Shown here: positions 22,095 through 30,431 of the stretch, one piece after another
How the letters are laid out: each line of letters begins with the position of its first letter
Numbering within the stretch: the stretch's first letter is position 1
Assembly (NCBI GenBank): GCA_024695565.1
Contig: JAILHX010000031.1
Coordinates: forward strand, 1-42,778
Length of the DNA: 42,778 nucleotides
DNA from: Saccharofermentans sp.
Lineage (GTDB): Bacteria; Bacillota_A; Clostridia; Saccharofermentanales; Saccharofermentanaceae
Direction of reading: 5' to 3'
The notes under the pieces: generated by a model
The model's database searches: none
Seen by the model: only the letters and a program-made list of their open reading frames with translations
What the model was told of the DNA's origin: nothing
Made by a program: the position numbers and the translations under genes

Positions 22095-24203
22095 TCAGGA
22101 AGCAGGCACTAACAGCCAGGTTGCGTCTGCGTGACCGTCTATGTACTCGTCGTACTCGGCCGTGTCGAACAGGTAGGAGTAATTGACGAAGCTGCCGGGC
22201 TCGAAGATGCCCGTCTCGCTGTTGCGGACCAGCGCCGTTTTCTCTCCCTGGCAGATCGAGTAGGTGCCGTTCTTATTCTTAAGGATCGTGAAGACCTGGT
22301 CCTCGCCGTAGGAGAACCAGTCGACCGTGTTGCCGCCGAAAGACAGGAAGATGTCGCTGTCGTAGTCGTCTGCGACGATCCTGAATCTGTACTTGCCCGA
22401 ATATCTCATGAGCTCGACCCTGACGCCGTCGCCATCGTAATCGGCTGCAGCGGGCATCAAGGTATAGACGCCCTCGGGAACAGGATTCCTGGTGCGGTCA
22501 ACTTCAGAAGCGAAGTAATTCCTGTATTCAGCGAGGCCGTCCGTGAGCTGCATTCTGATCGCGCCAAGACCTGCTGCCGCAAACAGGAAGACAAGAGCGC
22601 CTGCGATAAAGAAGATGACGCCCGAACCGATCGATATCTTAACCTTGGTGAGTTTCTTAACGTCAACTGCAGAAAGTTTCTTAATCAGATCGACGAGGCC
22701 TGCGATTCCGACCGGGATCAGGATGACCATGTAAGACAATGTGTAGGACGGGGCGCCCTCCCAGATAAGATGGAAGACATAACCTCCGAGGAAGGTCAGG
22801 ATCAGAAGGAGCGCGGGATTGCCCTTCTTACCGGTGCCGGCCTTAACTGCGGCTGAAGCTGCGCCGATAAATACCAGCAGCTGGAATATCTTGAGGCAGG
22901 AAGCGATACCGCTGATGAACCTCGGGCTGGAGATTGCCCAGATAAGCGGCGAGATATTGTTATTAAGATATACATTCCTGCTGATGAGTTCGAATGAGTA
23001 ATGGGTGGGGTCAGACCACTCAGCCATGACCTTGCTCGTGTAAAAGCCTATAGCGTAATTGGGCTGGCCGGCAAACTCGCCGAGACGAGCCATGATGTCG
23101 CTCTTAGCCATCTCGGACTGAAGGGCAGAATCAAATCCCGTTTCCTGATATGTCAGTGCATTATAGCCGTTATACATGCCGGCTTCTTCCTGCATGCCCA
23201 TCGCGATCCAGGACCACTTCGATGCGCCGGAAGAAACTTCCTGTCCCATTGCAAGGCCGACGATGAACACCAGAATAGCGTTAAGCAGGACTGCAGCAAC
23301 GATGACACCGAGCGGGATGAGCAGGTCCTTATATCTCTTCTGTCTTAAGAATTCGAATGCGAGATAAAGCGTGATGCCGATCGCAAAGATCAGGAAGTTG
23401 TTCTTGAGCACGCAGGCGATCGCTGCAAATGAGATAACGGCAGCGACTTTCTTCGCGTCAGCCTTTTCGAGAACAATGTCACATGCGATCTTCATTGCCC
23501 TGACAGCGAAAAAGAGTCCCGGGATATCGCCGTAAATGCTCATCGCCTTTGCCTGCAGAGGCAGGAAGCAGAAGCCTGCGGCCATAACGAGGACCTGTGA
23601 CTTCCTGGTCATTCCGAACTTGGCGCCGATCGATGCGAGGTCAGAATAGATGAACGGCACTAAGATGCAGTTGATCAGTATGACCGCGAGGTCGTTATAG
23701 TGGCCGGTCACAAAGCTCATCAGGTAGAGCACGACTGCCATGCCGAGATTGTTCGGGTAGATCCCGAGATATCCGGGCGGCGTGAAAGTCTCGAGTTCGC
23801 CCCACGACATTCCGTATGCGGCGCGCTGCGTCTCGATCTGGTCGACGCGCTGACCCATTCCGTTGATGCCGAGCGCCAGGATAAGGCACTCAGCAAAGAC
23901 CGCGATCTTGAGGATAAGCATCGCACGTTTGTAGAAGCCGTCCTGTTCAAACTTATCGAAAAGCTTAGCAAACTTCTGAGTCTTGACTATGTATATTCCG
24001 AGCGCGAAAACCGCACCCAGAACGATCAGTATGATAAAAACCGGATTTAAGAATTTGATGCGGTGGCTTCCGATATCGGCGATCTGTCTGTATGTGCCGA
24101 TGAAGCAGACTAAGAAGAGATAAAAGCAGGCCGCGAAAGCAAGGGCAGTAACAACTGTCTTGAATATCGTGTAAAGCGTGCTTTCCTTCTTAGATGTACC
24201 CAT
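22095..24203 (-). CDS. Multi-spanning membrane protein, GT-C glycosyltransferase-like
   Basis: 702 residues with about twelve hydrophobic segments. After helix 3 comes an outer loop with YLGIYPNNLGMAVVLYLMSF, a pattern seen in GT-C family transferases that use lipid-linked sugars (ArnT, PMT and relatives). After the last helix (VIFFIAGALVFLFAAAGLGAI) there is a soluble domain of about 140 residues (KYRFRIVADDYDSDIFLSFGGN, KNGTYSICQGEKTALV), beta-rich and resembling a ricin-type trefoil repeat, possibly sugar-binding. It has a promoter (TTGAAA-N17-TATTAT) so close that the mRNA begins about 3 nt before the ATG, and no ribosome binding site. The glycosyltransferase role is probable, not certain. 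Confidence 0.65.
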   Translation of the reverse strand: MGTSKKESTLYTIFKTVVTALAFAACFYLFLVCFIGTYRQIADIGSHRIKFLNPVFIILIVLGAVFALGIYIVKTQKFAKLFDKFEQDGFYKRAMLILKIAVFAECLILALGINGMGQRVDQIETQRAAYGMSWGELETFTPPGYLGIYPNNLGMAVVLYLMSFVTGHYNDLAVILINCILVPFIYSDLASIGAKFGMTRKSQVLVMAAGFCFLPLQAKAMSIYGDIPGLFFAVRAMKIACDIVLEKADAKKVAAVISFAAIACVLKNNFLIFAIGITLYLAFEFLRQKRYKDLLIPLGVIVAAVLLNAILVFIVGLAMGQEVSSGASKWSWIAMGMQEEAGMYNGYNALTYQETGFDSALQSEMAKSDIMARLGEFAGQPNYAIGFYTSKVMAEWSDPTHYSFELISRNVYLNNNISPLIWAISSPRFISGIASCLKIFQLLVFIGAASAAVKAGTGKKGNPALLLILTFLGGYVFHLIWEGAPSYTLSYMVILIPVGIAGLVDLIKKLSAVDVKKLTKVKISIGSGVIFFIAGALVFLFAAAGLGAIRMQLTDGLAEYRNYFASEVDRTRNPVPEGVYTLMPAAADYDGDGVRVELMRYSGKYRFRIVADDYDSDIFLSFGGNTVDWFSYGEDQVFTILKNKNGTYSICQGEKTALVRNSETGIFEPGSFVNYSYLFDTAEYDEYIDGHADATWLLVPAS

Positions 24204-24212
24204 ATAGAAAAA

Positions 24213-24241
24213 ATAATATATTAATTAATCAACCATTTCAA
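24213..24241 (-). promoter_or_regulatory. Promoter giving a near-leaderless transcript
   Basis: On the minus strand TTGAAA (24241-24236), 17-bp spacer, TATTAT (24218-24213). The expected start, about 24206, is 3 nt before the ATG at 24203. Confidence 0.6.
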
Positions 24242-24299
24242 TTTGGGACCGGAGCTGGGGCGGCGCCTCTTTGGAGCGGCACCGTCATATTCCTGCACG

Positions 24300-24992
24300 T
24301 CAGTCCTTCTTCTTGACGATCCTGTTGAACTGCGGCCTTACTTCGACCTCGGTGACAGCGCAGCCGTCGCGCATGTATATTATGTTTCTCACGCACTCTG
24401 CGGTGTCTTCGGGAAGCAGATAGCAGCCGTCTTCTTCTGACGGTTTGAAGTCGGCGTTCCTGTAGAGCTTCGTGCCCGCGGTAAGATCAGGGCAGACAGT
24501 TACCACTCTGACGCCTGTCTTTCTGACCTCTTCGTAGAGGCTCCTGCCGTAGCTTCGAAGGCCGGCTTTGAGCGCGCCGTATGCAGCGCCGTGAGTGTTG
24601 ATCCTGGTGGAAGTCACGGATGCGATGTTGACGATCATGCCCTTCGTATCTTTGAGCTTGGGAAGGAGCGCGGATGTGAGGATCATGGGGGCTTCGAGGT
24701 CAGTCCTGCACATCTCCTTGATCTGATCGGGTGTGTTGAATTCGGCAAGTCCGTAGTAGGCGCTCCCTGCCGCGTTGACAAGAAGGTCGACTTGCTTGAT
24801 CTCACCAATCTTTTCGAGGAGGATATCGGTATCTCTTAAGTCGAGCGATATGCGCTTTGCAAAGAACGAAGCGCCCTCAGGAAAGATCCTTCCGATGCCG
24901 TAGACCTGGCAGCCTTCTTCGGTGAGCATTTTCGAGATTGCAAAGCCGATTCCGGAAGATGCTCCGGTAACGATAGCAGTCTTTAGTTCCAT
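24300..24992 (-). CDS. Short-chain dehydrogenase/reductase (SDR)
   Basis: 230 residues of the classical SDR fold: TGASSGIGFAISKML (cofactor loop), LDLRD, LLVNAAGS, IVNIASVTS with the catalytic Ser, and AAYGALKAGL (the Y-x-x-x-K). It should oxidise or reduce an alcohol or carbonyl with NAD(P). The substrate is unknown. Its ATG lies inside the last codons of the SPL-like gene (10-nt overlap), so it is the third gene of a coupled set with a nucleosidase-like and an SPL-like radical SAM protein. Confidence 0.88.
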   Translation of the reverse strand: MELKTAIVTGASSGIGFAISKMLTEEGCQVYGIGRIFPEGASFFAKRISLDLRDTDILLEKIGEIKQVDLLVNAAGSAYYGLAEFNTPDQIKEMCRTDLEAPMILTSALLPKLKDTKGMIVNIASVTSTRINTHGAAYGALKAGLRSYGRSLYEEVRKTGVRVVTVCPDLTAGTKLYRNADFKPSEEDGCYLLPEDTAECVRNIIYMRDGCAVTEVEVRPQFNRIVKKKD

Positions 24993-25954
24993 GTGAATAT
25001 CTTCTCCCTTCCGATATGGTTTTCGAGCAGCCGTAAGACATAACTCTGCATCTCCCGGTCGGTATCAGGTTCATACTGGGCGACGCCTTCCTTGATGACA
25101 TAAGGATACCACGCGATCTCAGAATCAGGGTATGCCCTGCGCATCTTGTTTAAGTAGACCGAAGATATCCTGAACGTGCCGACACTGACGTCCGTAAGCC
25201 TTCCAAAATCGATCCTTGCAGCGGTCTCTTCGATCAGTTCTTTATATGCCTTTTCCCAGTCGGGGATCTTAATAATGGGATCGAAGCACAGCCGCACATT
25301 TGCGCCCTTTTCGATTGCATTGGCGGCCGCCGTCAGTCTCGAATCAAGGTCTGCCGTGAGATGCTCGTATTTCCTGATAACTTCTTTTGGAGACAGTGTA
25401 TATGCAAAGATAACATTCGGAATCGCGTCGCCTGCGAATGCCCATTTTGTCCTGAGCTCGACCAGAACGTCTTCGTGGGCTTTGGCAAGTTCCATCCAGA
25501 ACTCTGCCTGCATCGTGGTCGACCACATGCCCAGAAGATCAGTGTCAAAGGACGCGCAGATATACATCGGTCCTTCTTTGAGTTTCTCTTCGACATCTTT
25601 TAGATAGTCTTCGAGGTTTACAAAGACGACAGTGTAGCCTGAAGGATACATGCCCTTGAGGTAGCAGTATTCGCAGTCAAAAGGGCAGTTCATCGCAGAA
25701 CTTGCGTAGTAGAAATTCTCATGCCCGAACGACTGGCACACCGGCGCGCCCTTAAAGATCCTGTTGCCGTCCCTCACTGCAAGTATCAGCGTGCGGCTCT
25801 TTTTCTGCCCCGCGATATCCTGCCTCTTCCTGTCGAAAACATCCTTATAATGCTTTATCGGCACCACGATAGCTTCCGGGTGCTGCTCCAGGATCCTGCC
25901 CGTCAGGCCGTAGCTCAATGCCCTGTCCTCAACGTAAATATGAGTAAATCTCAT
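24983..25954 (-). CDS. SPL-like radical SAM protein
   Basis: 323 residues. MNCPFDCEYCYLKGMYPSGY is the cluster motif CxxxCxxC followed by YL, as in spore photoproduct lyase, the enzyme that reverses the UV-made thymine dimer of spores. SFDTDLLGMW, the strand ending AYTLSPKEVI and RLCFDPIIKIPDWEKAY also follow that family. The N-terminal 80 residues are shorter than in SplB of Bacillus, so this may be a paralogue with another nucleic acid or nucleotide substrate. GGGAGG precedes the ATG, which overlaps the upstream gene by 26 nt. Confidence 0.8.
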   Translation of the reverse strand: MRFTHIYVEDRALSYGLTGRILEQHPEAIVVPIKHYKDVFDRKRQDIAGQKKSRTLILAVRDGNRIFKGAPVCQSFGHENFYYASSAMNCPFDCEYCYLKGMYPSGYTVVFVNLEDYLKDVEEKLKEGPMYICASFDTDLLGMWSTTMQAEFWMELAKAHEDVLVELRTKWAFAGDAIPNVIFAYTLSPKEVIRKYEHLTADLDSRLTAAANAIEKGANVRLCFDPIIKIPDWEKAYKELIEETAARIDFGRLTDVSVGTFRISSVYLNKMRRAYPDSEIAWYPYVIKEGVAQYEPDTDREMQSYVLRLLENHIGREKIFTWN

Positions 25955-26657
25955 CGAGCACCTCCCTTCCGGCCTTCTTGTCCCTCACAGGGATCCGCCC
26001 TTCTCCGCGCATCTTCTCCAGCAGGCCGTTTAATTCATCAACGCGGTCTGAAGCAACGCAGTAGTGCTCAATATCCTTGAGCTCGTTTCTCATGTATTGT
26101 GTCAGTCTGAGCTCTTCGAAAACCTCTTCTTTCAGAAACTCATATTCTTTAGGATCGCCTCCCGCAGTCAGAAGCTCTGCGATCTTCTTTATCTCATCAA
26201 TATGCTCTCTCATAAGTGCAGTCACTTCATTAGCCGTCGGGAACCTGTCACCGCTGTCAGATACGACTTTATATATGGCGAGATTAGAAGGCGGAATGAC
26301 CTTCAAAACACTCTCACAGATAATAGAAGATTCCATGTCGTAGAGCATGCCGTCATGAACTTCGGTAACTATTTCAGATGATGTAGAGACCGGCATCTCT
26401 TCCGCTCCGGATTCGAAAAGAATGTCCGGATAAAATCTTCTGCCTGTATCAAGCGATATGACCTGATTGATGAGATAGCCCCTGCCCCTGTTCATGCCTG
26501 CGCAGATGCCGGCGTTGAGAACGAAGTCTTTTGCGGTAAGGTTTATTTTCGAGAGCTTGTCAGAAGCACGGCTGCCGGTGCCCGTGACGACGACCTCGCC
26601 GGGGAGTCCTGTAAGAGCTGCTGCTTCGCATTTAAGAGCCGTGAGAATGTATAGCAA
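25929..26657 (-). CDS. Nucleoside phosphorylase/nucleosidase-like protein
   Basis: About 242 residues. I place the start at TTG 26657 (reading LLYILTALKCEAAAL), because the in-frame codons further upstream lie in the promoter; no strong ribosome site helps, so the start is uncertain. The pattern is that of the PNP/MTAN superfamily: VVVTGTGSRASDKL, VLNAGICAGMNRG, LINQVISLDTGRRFYPDIL, then the ribose-contacting YDMESSIICE and the base-contacting VVSDSGD. Such enzymes cut the N-glycosidic bond of nucleosides. Followed by 80 helical residues of unknown role. It leads a three-gene overlapping set with an SPL-like protein and an SDR. Confidence 0.7.
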   Translation of the reverse strand: MLYILTALKCEAAALTGLPGEVVVTGTGSRASDKLSKINLTAKDFVLNAGICAGMNRGRGYLINQVISLDTGRRFYPDILFESGAEEMPVSTSSEIVTEVHDGMLYDMESSIICESVLKVIPPSNLAIYKVVSDSGDRFPTANEVTALMREHIDEIKKIAELLTAGGDPKEYEFLKEEVFEELRLTQYMRNELKDIEHYCVASDRVDELNGLLEKMRGEGRIPVRDKKAGREVLDEIYSYLR

Positions 26658-26679
26658 GTGAATGGCCGTCCCGTCTTTT

Positions 26680-26708
26680 TTGATAATTATATTATAAAGT
26701 GTTAATAT
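26680..26708 (+). promoter_or_regulatory. Promoter of trpS, overlapping a divergent promoter
   Basis: TTGATA (26680-26685), 17-bp spacer, TAATAT (26703-26708). The opposite strand has TATAAT at 26696-26691 for the nucleosidase-like gene, so the two promoters overlap. Confidence 0.65.
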
Positions 26709-26738
26709 TAGTCGTCTTGAAGACAACGGAGGTTACTT

Positions 26739-27728
26739 ATGGACAGATTACTTACGGGCCTTCAGCCCAGCGGTTCACTTACGATTGGAAATTATGCGGG
26801 CGGTATCTCGCAGGTCGTAAACTATCAGAAGGATTATGAGACACTGCTCTTCGTCCCTGATATGCATGCCATCACGGTTCCCCAGGATCCTGAGGCGCTT
26901 CACAGGAACATCATCAACGCCATCGCAATGTATATCGCCTGCGGCGTCGATCCTGATCTTCCCAGCATGCACATCTACATTCAGTCGGAGAATCTTTATC
27001 ACGCAAATCTGTCTTGGATCTTCGAGTGCCACACACCTCACGGCGACCTTACCAGAATGCATCAGTTCAAAGCCAAGTCAGCGCTTCACGAAGCTTTCAC
27101 GGAGGGCCTCGTAACATATCCTGACCTCATGGCCGCAGATATCCTGCTCTACGATCCGAAGTACGTTCCTACCGGCATCGACCAGAAGCAGCACGTTGAG
27201 CTCGCGAGAAACCTCGCCATCAGATTCAACAACCGTTACGGCGAACTCTTTAAGATCCCCGAGCCGCTCATCCCTACGATCGGCGCTAAGATCCGCGACC
27301 TTCAGAATCCTAACCAGAAGATGAGCAAGTCAACGGACAACCCGAAGGCTTCCGTATTTCTCTCCGATCCAGAGAAGACCATCAGAAAGAAGATCATGAG
27401 CGCCGTTACGGATTCAGACGGCGTCATCAAGTTCGACGAAGATGAGAAGCCCGGCGTATCGAACCTTCTTACCATCTATTCCGTATTCACCGGCAAGACT
27501 ATCGAAGATGCAGTTGCAGAGTTCGAAGGCGGCGGTTACGGCGACCTCAAGAAAGCCGTTGCAGAAGCAGTCGTCTCCAAGGTCGTTCCCTTCCAGGACA
27601 AGTACAACGAAGTCATCTCAAGCGGCATCATCAATGACATCCTCGATGCAGGCCGCGATTACACCAACGAGATCGCAAAAGAGAAGTACGAACTCGTCCG
27701 TAAGGCAGTCGGATTCGGCAGAGTCTGA
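26739..27728 (+). CDS. trpS: Tryptophan--tRNA ligase
   Basis: 329 residues, normal length for this class I synthetase. GLQPSGSLTIGNYAG contains the TIGN form of the HIGH motif, PDMHAIT and GIDQKQHVELAR contribute to tryptophan and ATP binding, and KMSKS is exact. GGAGG lies 6 nt before ATG. The 5' leader is only about 25 nt, so there is no T-box or other riboswitch here. A terminator follows. Confidence 0.98.
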   Translation: MDRLLTGLQPSGSLTIGNYAGGISQVVNYQKDYETLLFVPDMHAITVPQDPEALHRNIINAIAMYIACGVDPDLPSMHIYIQSENLYHANLSWIFECHTPHGDLTRMHQFKAKSALHEAFTEGLVTYPDLMAADILLYDPKYVPTGIDQKQHVELARNLAIRFNNRYGELFKIPEPLIPTIGAKIRDLQNPNQKMSKSTDNPKASVFLSDPEKTIRKKIMSAVTDSDGVIKFDEDEKPGVSNLLTIYSVFTGKTIEDAVAEFEGGGYGDLKKAVAEAVVSKVVPFQDKYNEVISSGIINDILDAGRDYTNEIAKEKYELVRKAVGFGRV

Positions 27729-27752
27729 AGCTTATAATTATTTGGATTTTTA

Positions 27753-27787
27753 AGGACGTCTCACAAGCTCGTGAGGCGTCCTTTTTT
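27753..27787 (+). terminator. Intrinsic terminator of trpS
   Basis: AGGACGTCTCAC (27753-27764) pairs with GTGAGGCGTCCT (27771-27782) with one G-U, and six T follow. Confidence 0.92.
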
Positions 27788-27816
27788 CGCGATTAAGATA
27801 AGGCCCGATACCGCTG

Positions 27817-27847
27817 CTGTACACTTTAGAGGGCAAAAAATGTACAG
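27817..27847. repeat. 7-bp inverted repeat around a 17-nt loop
   Basis: CTGTACA (27817-27823) and TGTACAG (27841-27847). Each arm holds the palindrome TGTACA. The loop contains GAGGGCAAAAAA. Confidence 0.5.
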
Positions 27848-27865
27848 GCGCGTCTATCCGGATTC

Positions 27866-27960
27866 GCTTGATGCCTCCGTGGCTTCTTCCAAACAACTCC
27901 CGGGGCCCTTGTTGGAAAAGGCGTACTTTGCCGGAGCCGGTTTTCGGGGGGCATCGAAGC
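27866..27960. other. Structured element, possible ncRNA or dispersed repeat
   Basis: A 95-nt stretch without a gene folds as a branched hairpin. Outer stem: 27866-27878 with 27947-27960, 13 pairs and one bulged G. Inside: TTCCAAaCAA (27887-27896) with TTGTTGGAA (27909-27917), then a short GGC/GCC stem. An open frame crosses it (27771-27995) but has no ribosome site and includes the trpS terminator. Confidence 0.5.
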
Positions 27961-27963
27961 TAA

Positions 27964-27988
27964 GGGCTGCCTCATACCAAGACAGCCC
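27964..27988 (-). terminator. Hairpin after the response regulator gene
   Basis: GGGCTGCCT/AGACAGCCC with one G-U pair on the minus strand, 8 nt after the stop of the response regulator. It has only a weak T tail. Confidence 0.4.
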
Positions 27989-27995
27989 CATGTGA

Positions 27996-28685
27996 TTAAG
28001 TGTTCCTGTTTTTCCAGAAGTATCCGCTTTTTATCACGGTCTCTATGTGAGAGCTCGCTTCGCCTAAGGACGCGCGCAACTTCTTTATGTAGGTGTCGAC
28101 CGCTCTGTCGTAACCTTCAAAATCCCTTCCCCATACGGCGTCTAATATCTGGTCTCTTGATAAGATCTGTTCCCTGTTCTCTATGAAGAACAGCAGCAGG
28201 TCGTATTCTTTTGGTGAGAGCTCGATGCGCCTTCCATTTACGCTTACCTGCCTTCTTGCAGGCTCTATAGAGATCTCATCTATCTCAATGCGTCCGTTTT
28301 TTACCAGAAGACCTCTATAGCGGTTGATCAGAGCGTTGACCTTCATCAGCAGGAGTTTGGTCGAGTACGGCTTGGTCAGATATTCATCGCCACCTATCTC
28401 GTAACCCTCGATGATATCGTTCTCGCTGTATAAAGCAGTCAGGAAGATAACAGGAACATCGTAACGTGTTCTGATGAATTTACAAACTTCCCTTCCGTCT
28501 TTGCCGGGCATCATGATGTCCAGTATGATCGCGTCGTAGCGGTTCTGCATGACCATCCGGCACGCATCGATTCCGTCGCCGACCTGGTCTACGTCAAACC
28601 CGTTCTTCTCTAAGAACGTTGCCGTGATCTTCCTTAAGGAAACATCATCTTCTGCAAAAAGGAGTTTGTATTTACTGTCTGTCAT
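27996..28685 (-). CDS. OmpR-type response regulator
   Basis: 229 residues. The receiver domain has the acidic pair at 13-14, phospho-acceptor Asp56 (LDIMMPGKDG), Thr83 and Lys105 (LTKPYS). The C-terminal part is the OmpR winged helix (ELSPKEYDLLLFFIENREQILSRDQILDAVWG, DRAVDTYIKKLRASLG). The end reads GYFWKN, not the usual GYGYRF. Its ATG overlaps the stop of the histidine kinase gene by 4 nt, so the kinase comes first, the reverse of the most common order. Targets cannot be read from the window. Confidence 0.94.
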   Translation of the reverse strand: MTDSKYKLLFAEDDVSLRKITATFLEKNGFDVDQVGDGIDACRMVMQNRYDAIILDIMMPGKDGREVCKFIRTRYDVPVIFLTALYSENDIIEGYEIGGDEYLTKPYSTKLLLMKVNALINRYRGLLVKNGRIEIDEISIEPARRQVSVNGRRIELSPKEYDLLLFFIENREQILSRDQILDAVWGRDFEGYDRAVDTYIKKLRASLGEASSHIETVIKSGYFWKNRNT

Positions 28686-30253
28686 TCCTTTGCCTTTTTC
28701 ATCTCGAACCAGAACGTCGTCCGGCCTGATGTACTCTCTGCCCCGAACTTCGCCTTGTGGAGCTCTAAGATGCTCTTGTTGACTGCAAGGCCGACGCCGG
28801 TGCTGCTCATTCTGTCAGTGCGGGCCTTGTCCTTCTTATAGAACAGATCCCATATCTTTTTAAGGTCTTTGCTGCTTATGGTCCCGCCGTCGTTTGTGAC
28901 CTTGAACATCACGCTGCTGCCCGAAGTAAGAAGGCTGACCTCAACCTTTTCCTTACCGTATTTTATCGCATTGGACAGGAAATTCGAGATGACCATGTTC
29001 ATCATGTCGAGATCTGCCATGACGATGTATTCGCCCCCGTCATTATCCTTCTTGAAATCAACAGTGATGTTCTTCTCTTTGGCGATCTTTTCCATGTGTC
29101 TGTAGCATGCTTCGGAGAGCTCGAAAAGTTCCACCTCTTCTAAGTCCAGTTTGATCTCGCCGGAATCCATTTTCGAGAGGTTCAAAAGAGTATTGACCAT
29201 CTTGCTCATGTGATCGACTTCGGCATTTATCTTTGCAGATACGTCAGCGCGGTCATTCTCGTCAACGAGATCCCAGTTCTCGACATAAGCCTTGGTAACT
29301 GCAAGGGGAGTCTTCAATTCGTGGGCAAAGCTCCTCGTAAGGCTCTGTGTCCTTGATTCGTAGTTCATTCTGTTTACGTACATCCTGCGCATCAGGATGA
29401 TGGTAACTGCCAGAAGGACCAGAAGGACAAAGATGAACAGTATGTATGCATACATGTAGTTGGAGAATACATACGCCAGCGGATGGAAGATGTATGTATC
29501 GTACTCATAGAGCCCGATCTCGATATCGGTAAGCGGCATGGCTATGGCTGAATTGTCTATTATCAGCGCATAGGAGGTCTGCCAGCCGGTATCGATGACA
29601 GAGATCTTGTCGTACTCTCTGTAATCGTCAATGATCTCTTCGTACTTGCTCTGTGCTTCAAGATTCAGTTCGGTGTTTTCCTCTTCTACGACATCAGCTT
29701 CCTTTATGTCATAGCTGTAGGTTTCCGTAATGGCGCCGTCTTCGTCTGTCAGATTGAATACCGGCGCGGCAATAATGGCCGTATATCCGTCTTCGCTATA
29801 GACCGTATAACCGATGGATTCGCCGTTGGAACCGAAGAGAACTACATCACTGTCTTCTGTAGCCTGGAAAAATACTTCACCTGTTTCCAAACTGTAAAAA
29901 TCCACTCCGGGTTCTATGGTCACCGATATGCATTTAAGTTCGGTCGATTCAATCACCTCTGTCGTAACTCCGTCCAGATAAGCATAACGGCCGTAATGTC
30001 CTATGTCGGGATCGGTCCTGCTCGTAAGGAACCGGTAAGCATCAAACACTACCAGCGTTGATTCGCTTTCTTCAGTGTTCTCGATAACGATATTGCTGAC
30101 ATCGAAAGTGTTCTCCGCCCCGGTTACTTTCTTCATGAAAACTGAATTGGCGGCATTCACCTGAATTATGGTGAACAGTAAGCCGCCAAGCGCTGCCGCG
30201 ACTGTGATCAAAGCACAAATTAGAACCGTGATCTTAACATAATTCTTTTTCAT
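28682..30253 (-). CDS. Membrane sensor histidine kinase
   Basis: 523 residues from the ATG at 30253, which has GGAGG before it; the frame is open for 84 more codons upstream but those cross the intergenic hairpin. One membrane helix near the N-terminus, an outer sensor domain of about 230 residues (acidic, beta-rich, unrecognised), a second helix (YILFIFVLLVLLAVTIILM), then the kinase: H-box SFAHELKTPLAVTKAYVENW, N-box ISNFLSNAIKYGKE, and the ATP lid with STGVGLAVNKSILELH. It phosphorylates the response regulator translated with it. The ligand is unknown. Confidence 0.92.
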   Translation of the reverse strand: MKKNYVKITVLICALITVAAALGGLLFTIIQVNAANSVFMKKVTGAENTFDVSNIVIENTEESESTLVVFDAYRFLTSRTDPDIGHYGRYAYLDGVTTEVIESTELKCISVTIEPGVDFYSLETGEVFFQATEDSDVVLFGSNGESIGYTVYSEDGYTAIIAAPVFNLTDEDGAITETYSYDIKEADVVEEENTELNLEAQSKYEEIIDDYREYDKISVIDTGWQTSYALIIDNSAIAMPLTDIEIGLYEYDTYIFHPLAYVFSNYMYAYILFIFVLLVLLAVTIILMRRMYVNRMNYESRTQSLTRSFAHELKTPLAVTKAYVENWDLVDENDRADVSAKINAEVDHMSKMVNTLLNLSKMDSGEIKLDLEEVELFELSEACYRHMEKIAKEKNITVDFKKDNDGGEYIVMADLDMMNMVISNFLSNAIKYGKEKVEVSLLTSGSSVMFKVTNDGGTISSKDLKKIWDLFYKKDKARTDRMSSTGVGLAVNKSILELHKAKFGAESTSGRTTFWFEMKKAKE

Positions 30254-30365
30254 TCCTATTATCCTCCTATTTGCGCGCCTCCCCATTGCCCGCTCTATAA
30301 CAGGAGTATAAACAGGCGATGTGTAATCTTTATGTACACGTGTAAATTTTTTCCATAAACGATCA

Positions 30366-30393
30366 ACGCCGAAGCTACTTATTGCTCCGGCGT
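30366..30393. terminator. GC-rich hairpin between the small membrane protein gene and the kinase gene
   Basis: ACGCCGAAGC (30366-30375) pairs with GCTCCGGCGT (30384-30393), one mismatch. The T tail (CTTTTCTAT) is on the plus strand; on the minus strand, where the genes run, termination would be partial. Confidence 0.45.
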
Positions 30394-30431
30394 CTTTTCT
30401 ATCCCTTTTTCCATACTTGCGGTAAATTGTC

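Noticed and set aside
21821..22186. Plus-strand open frame with a 12-residue repeat (ENHAAGT)
   Set aside because: No ribosome binding site, starts in the tandem DNA repeat, is very basic and low-complexity after it, and overlaps the end of the well-supported membrane protein gene on the other strand.
26658..26726. Upstream extension of the nucleosidase-like gene
   Set aside because: The added codons lie over the promoter with TATAAT and would begin at TTG without a ribosome site.
26709..26738. T-box or leader control of trpS
   Set aside because: The leader between promoter and ATG is only about 25 nt and contains no T-box or leader frame.
27771..27995. 74-codon plus-strand frame after trpS
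   Set aside because: It begins inside the trpS terminator stem and crosses the structured element; no ribosome binding site.
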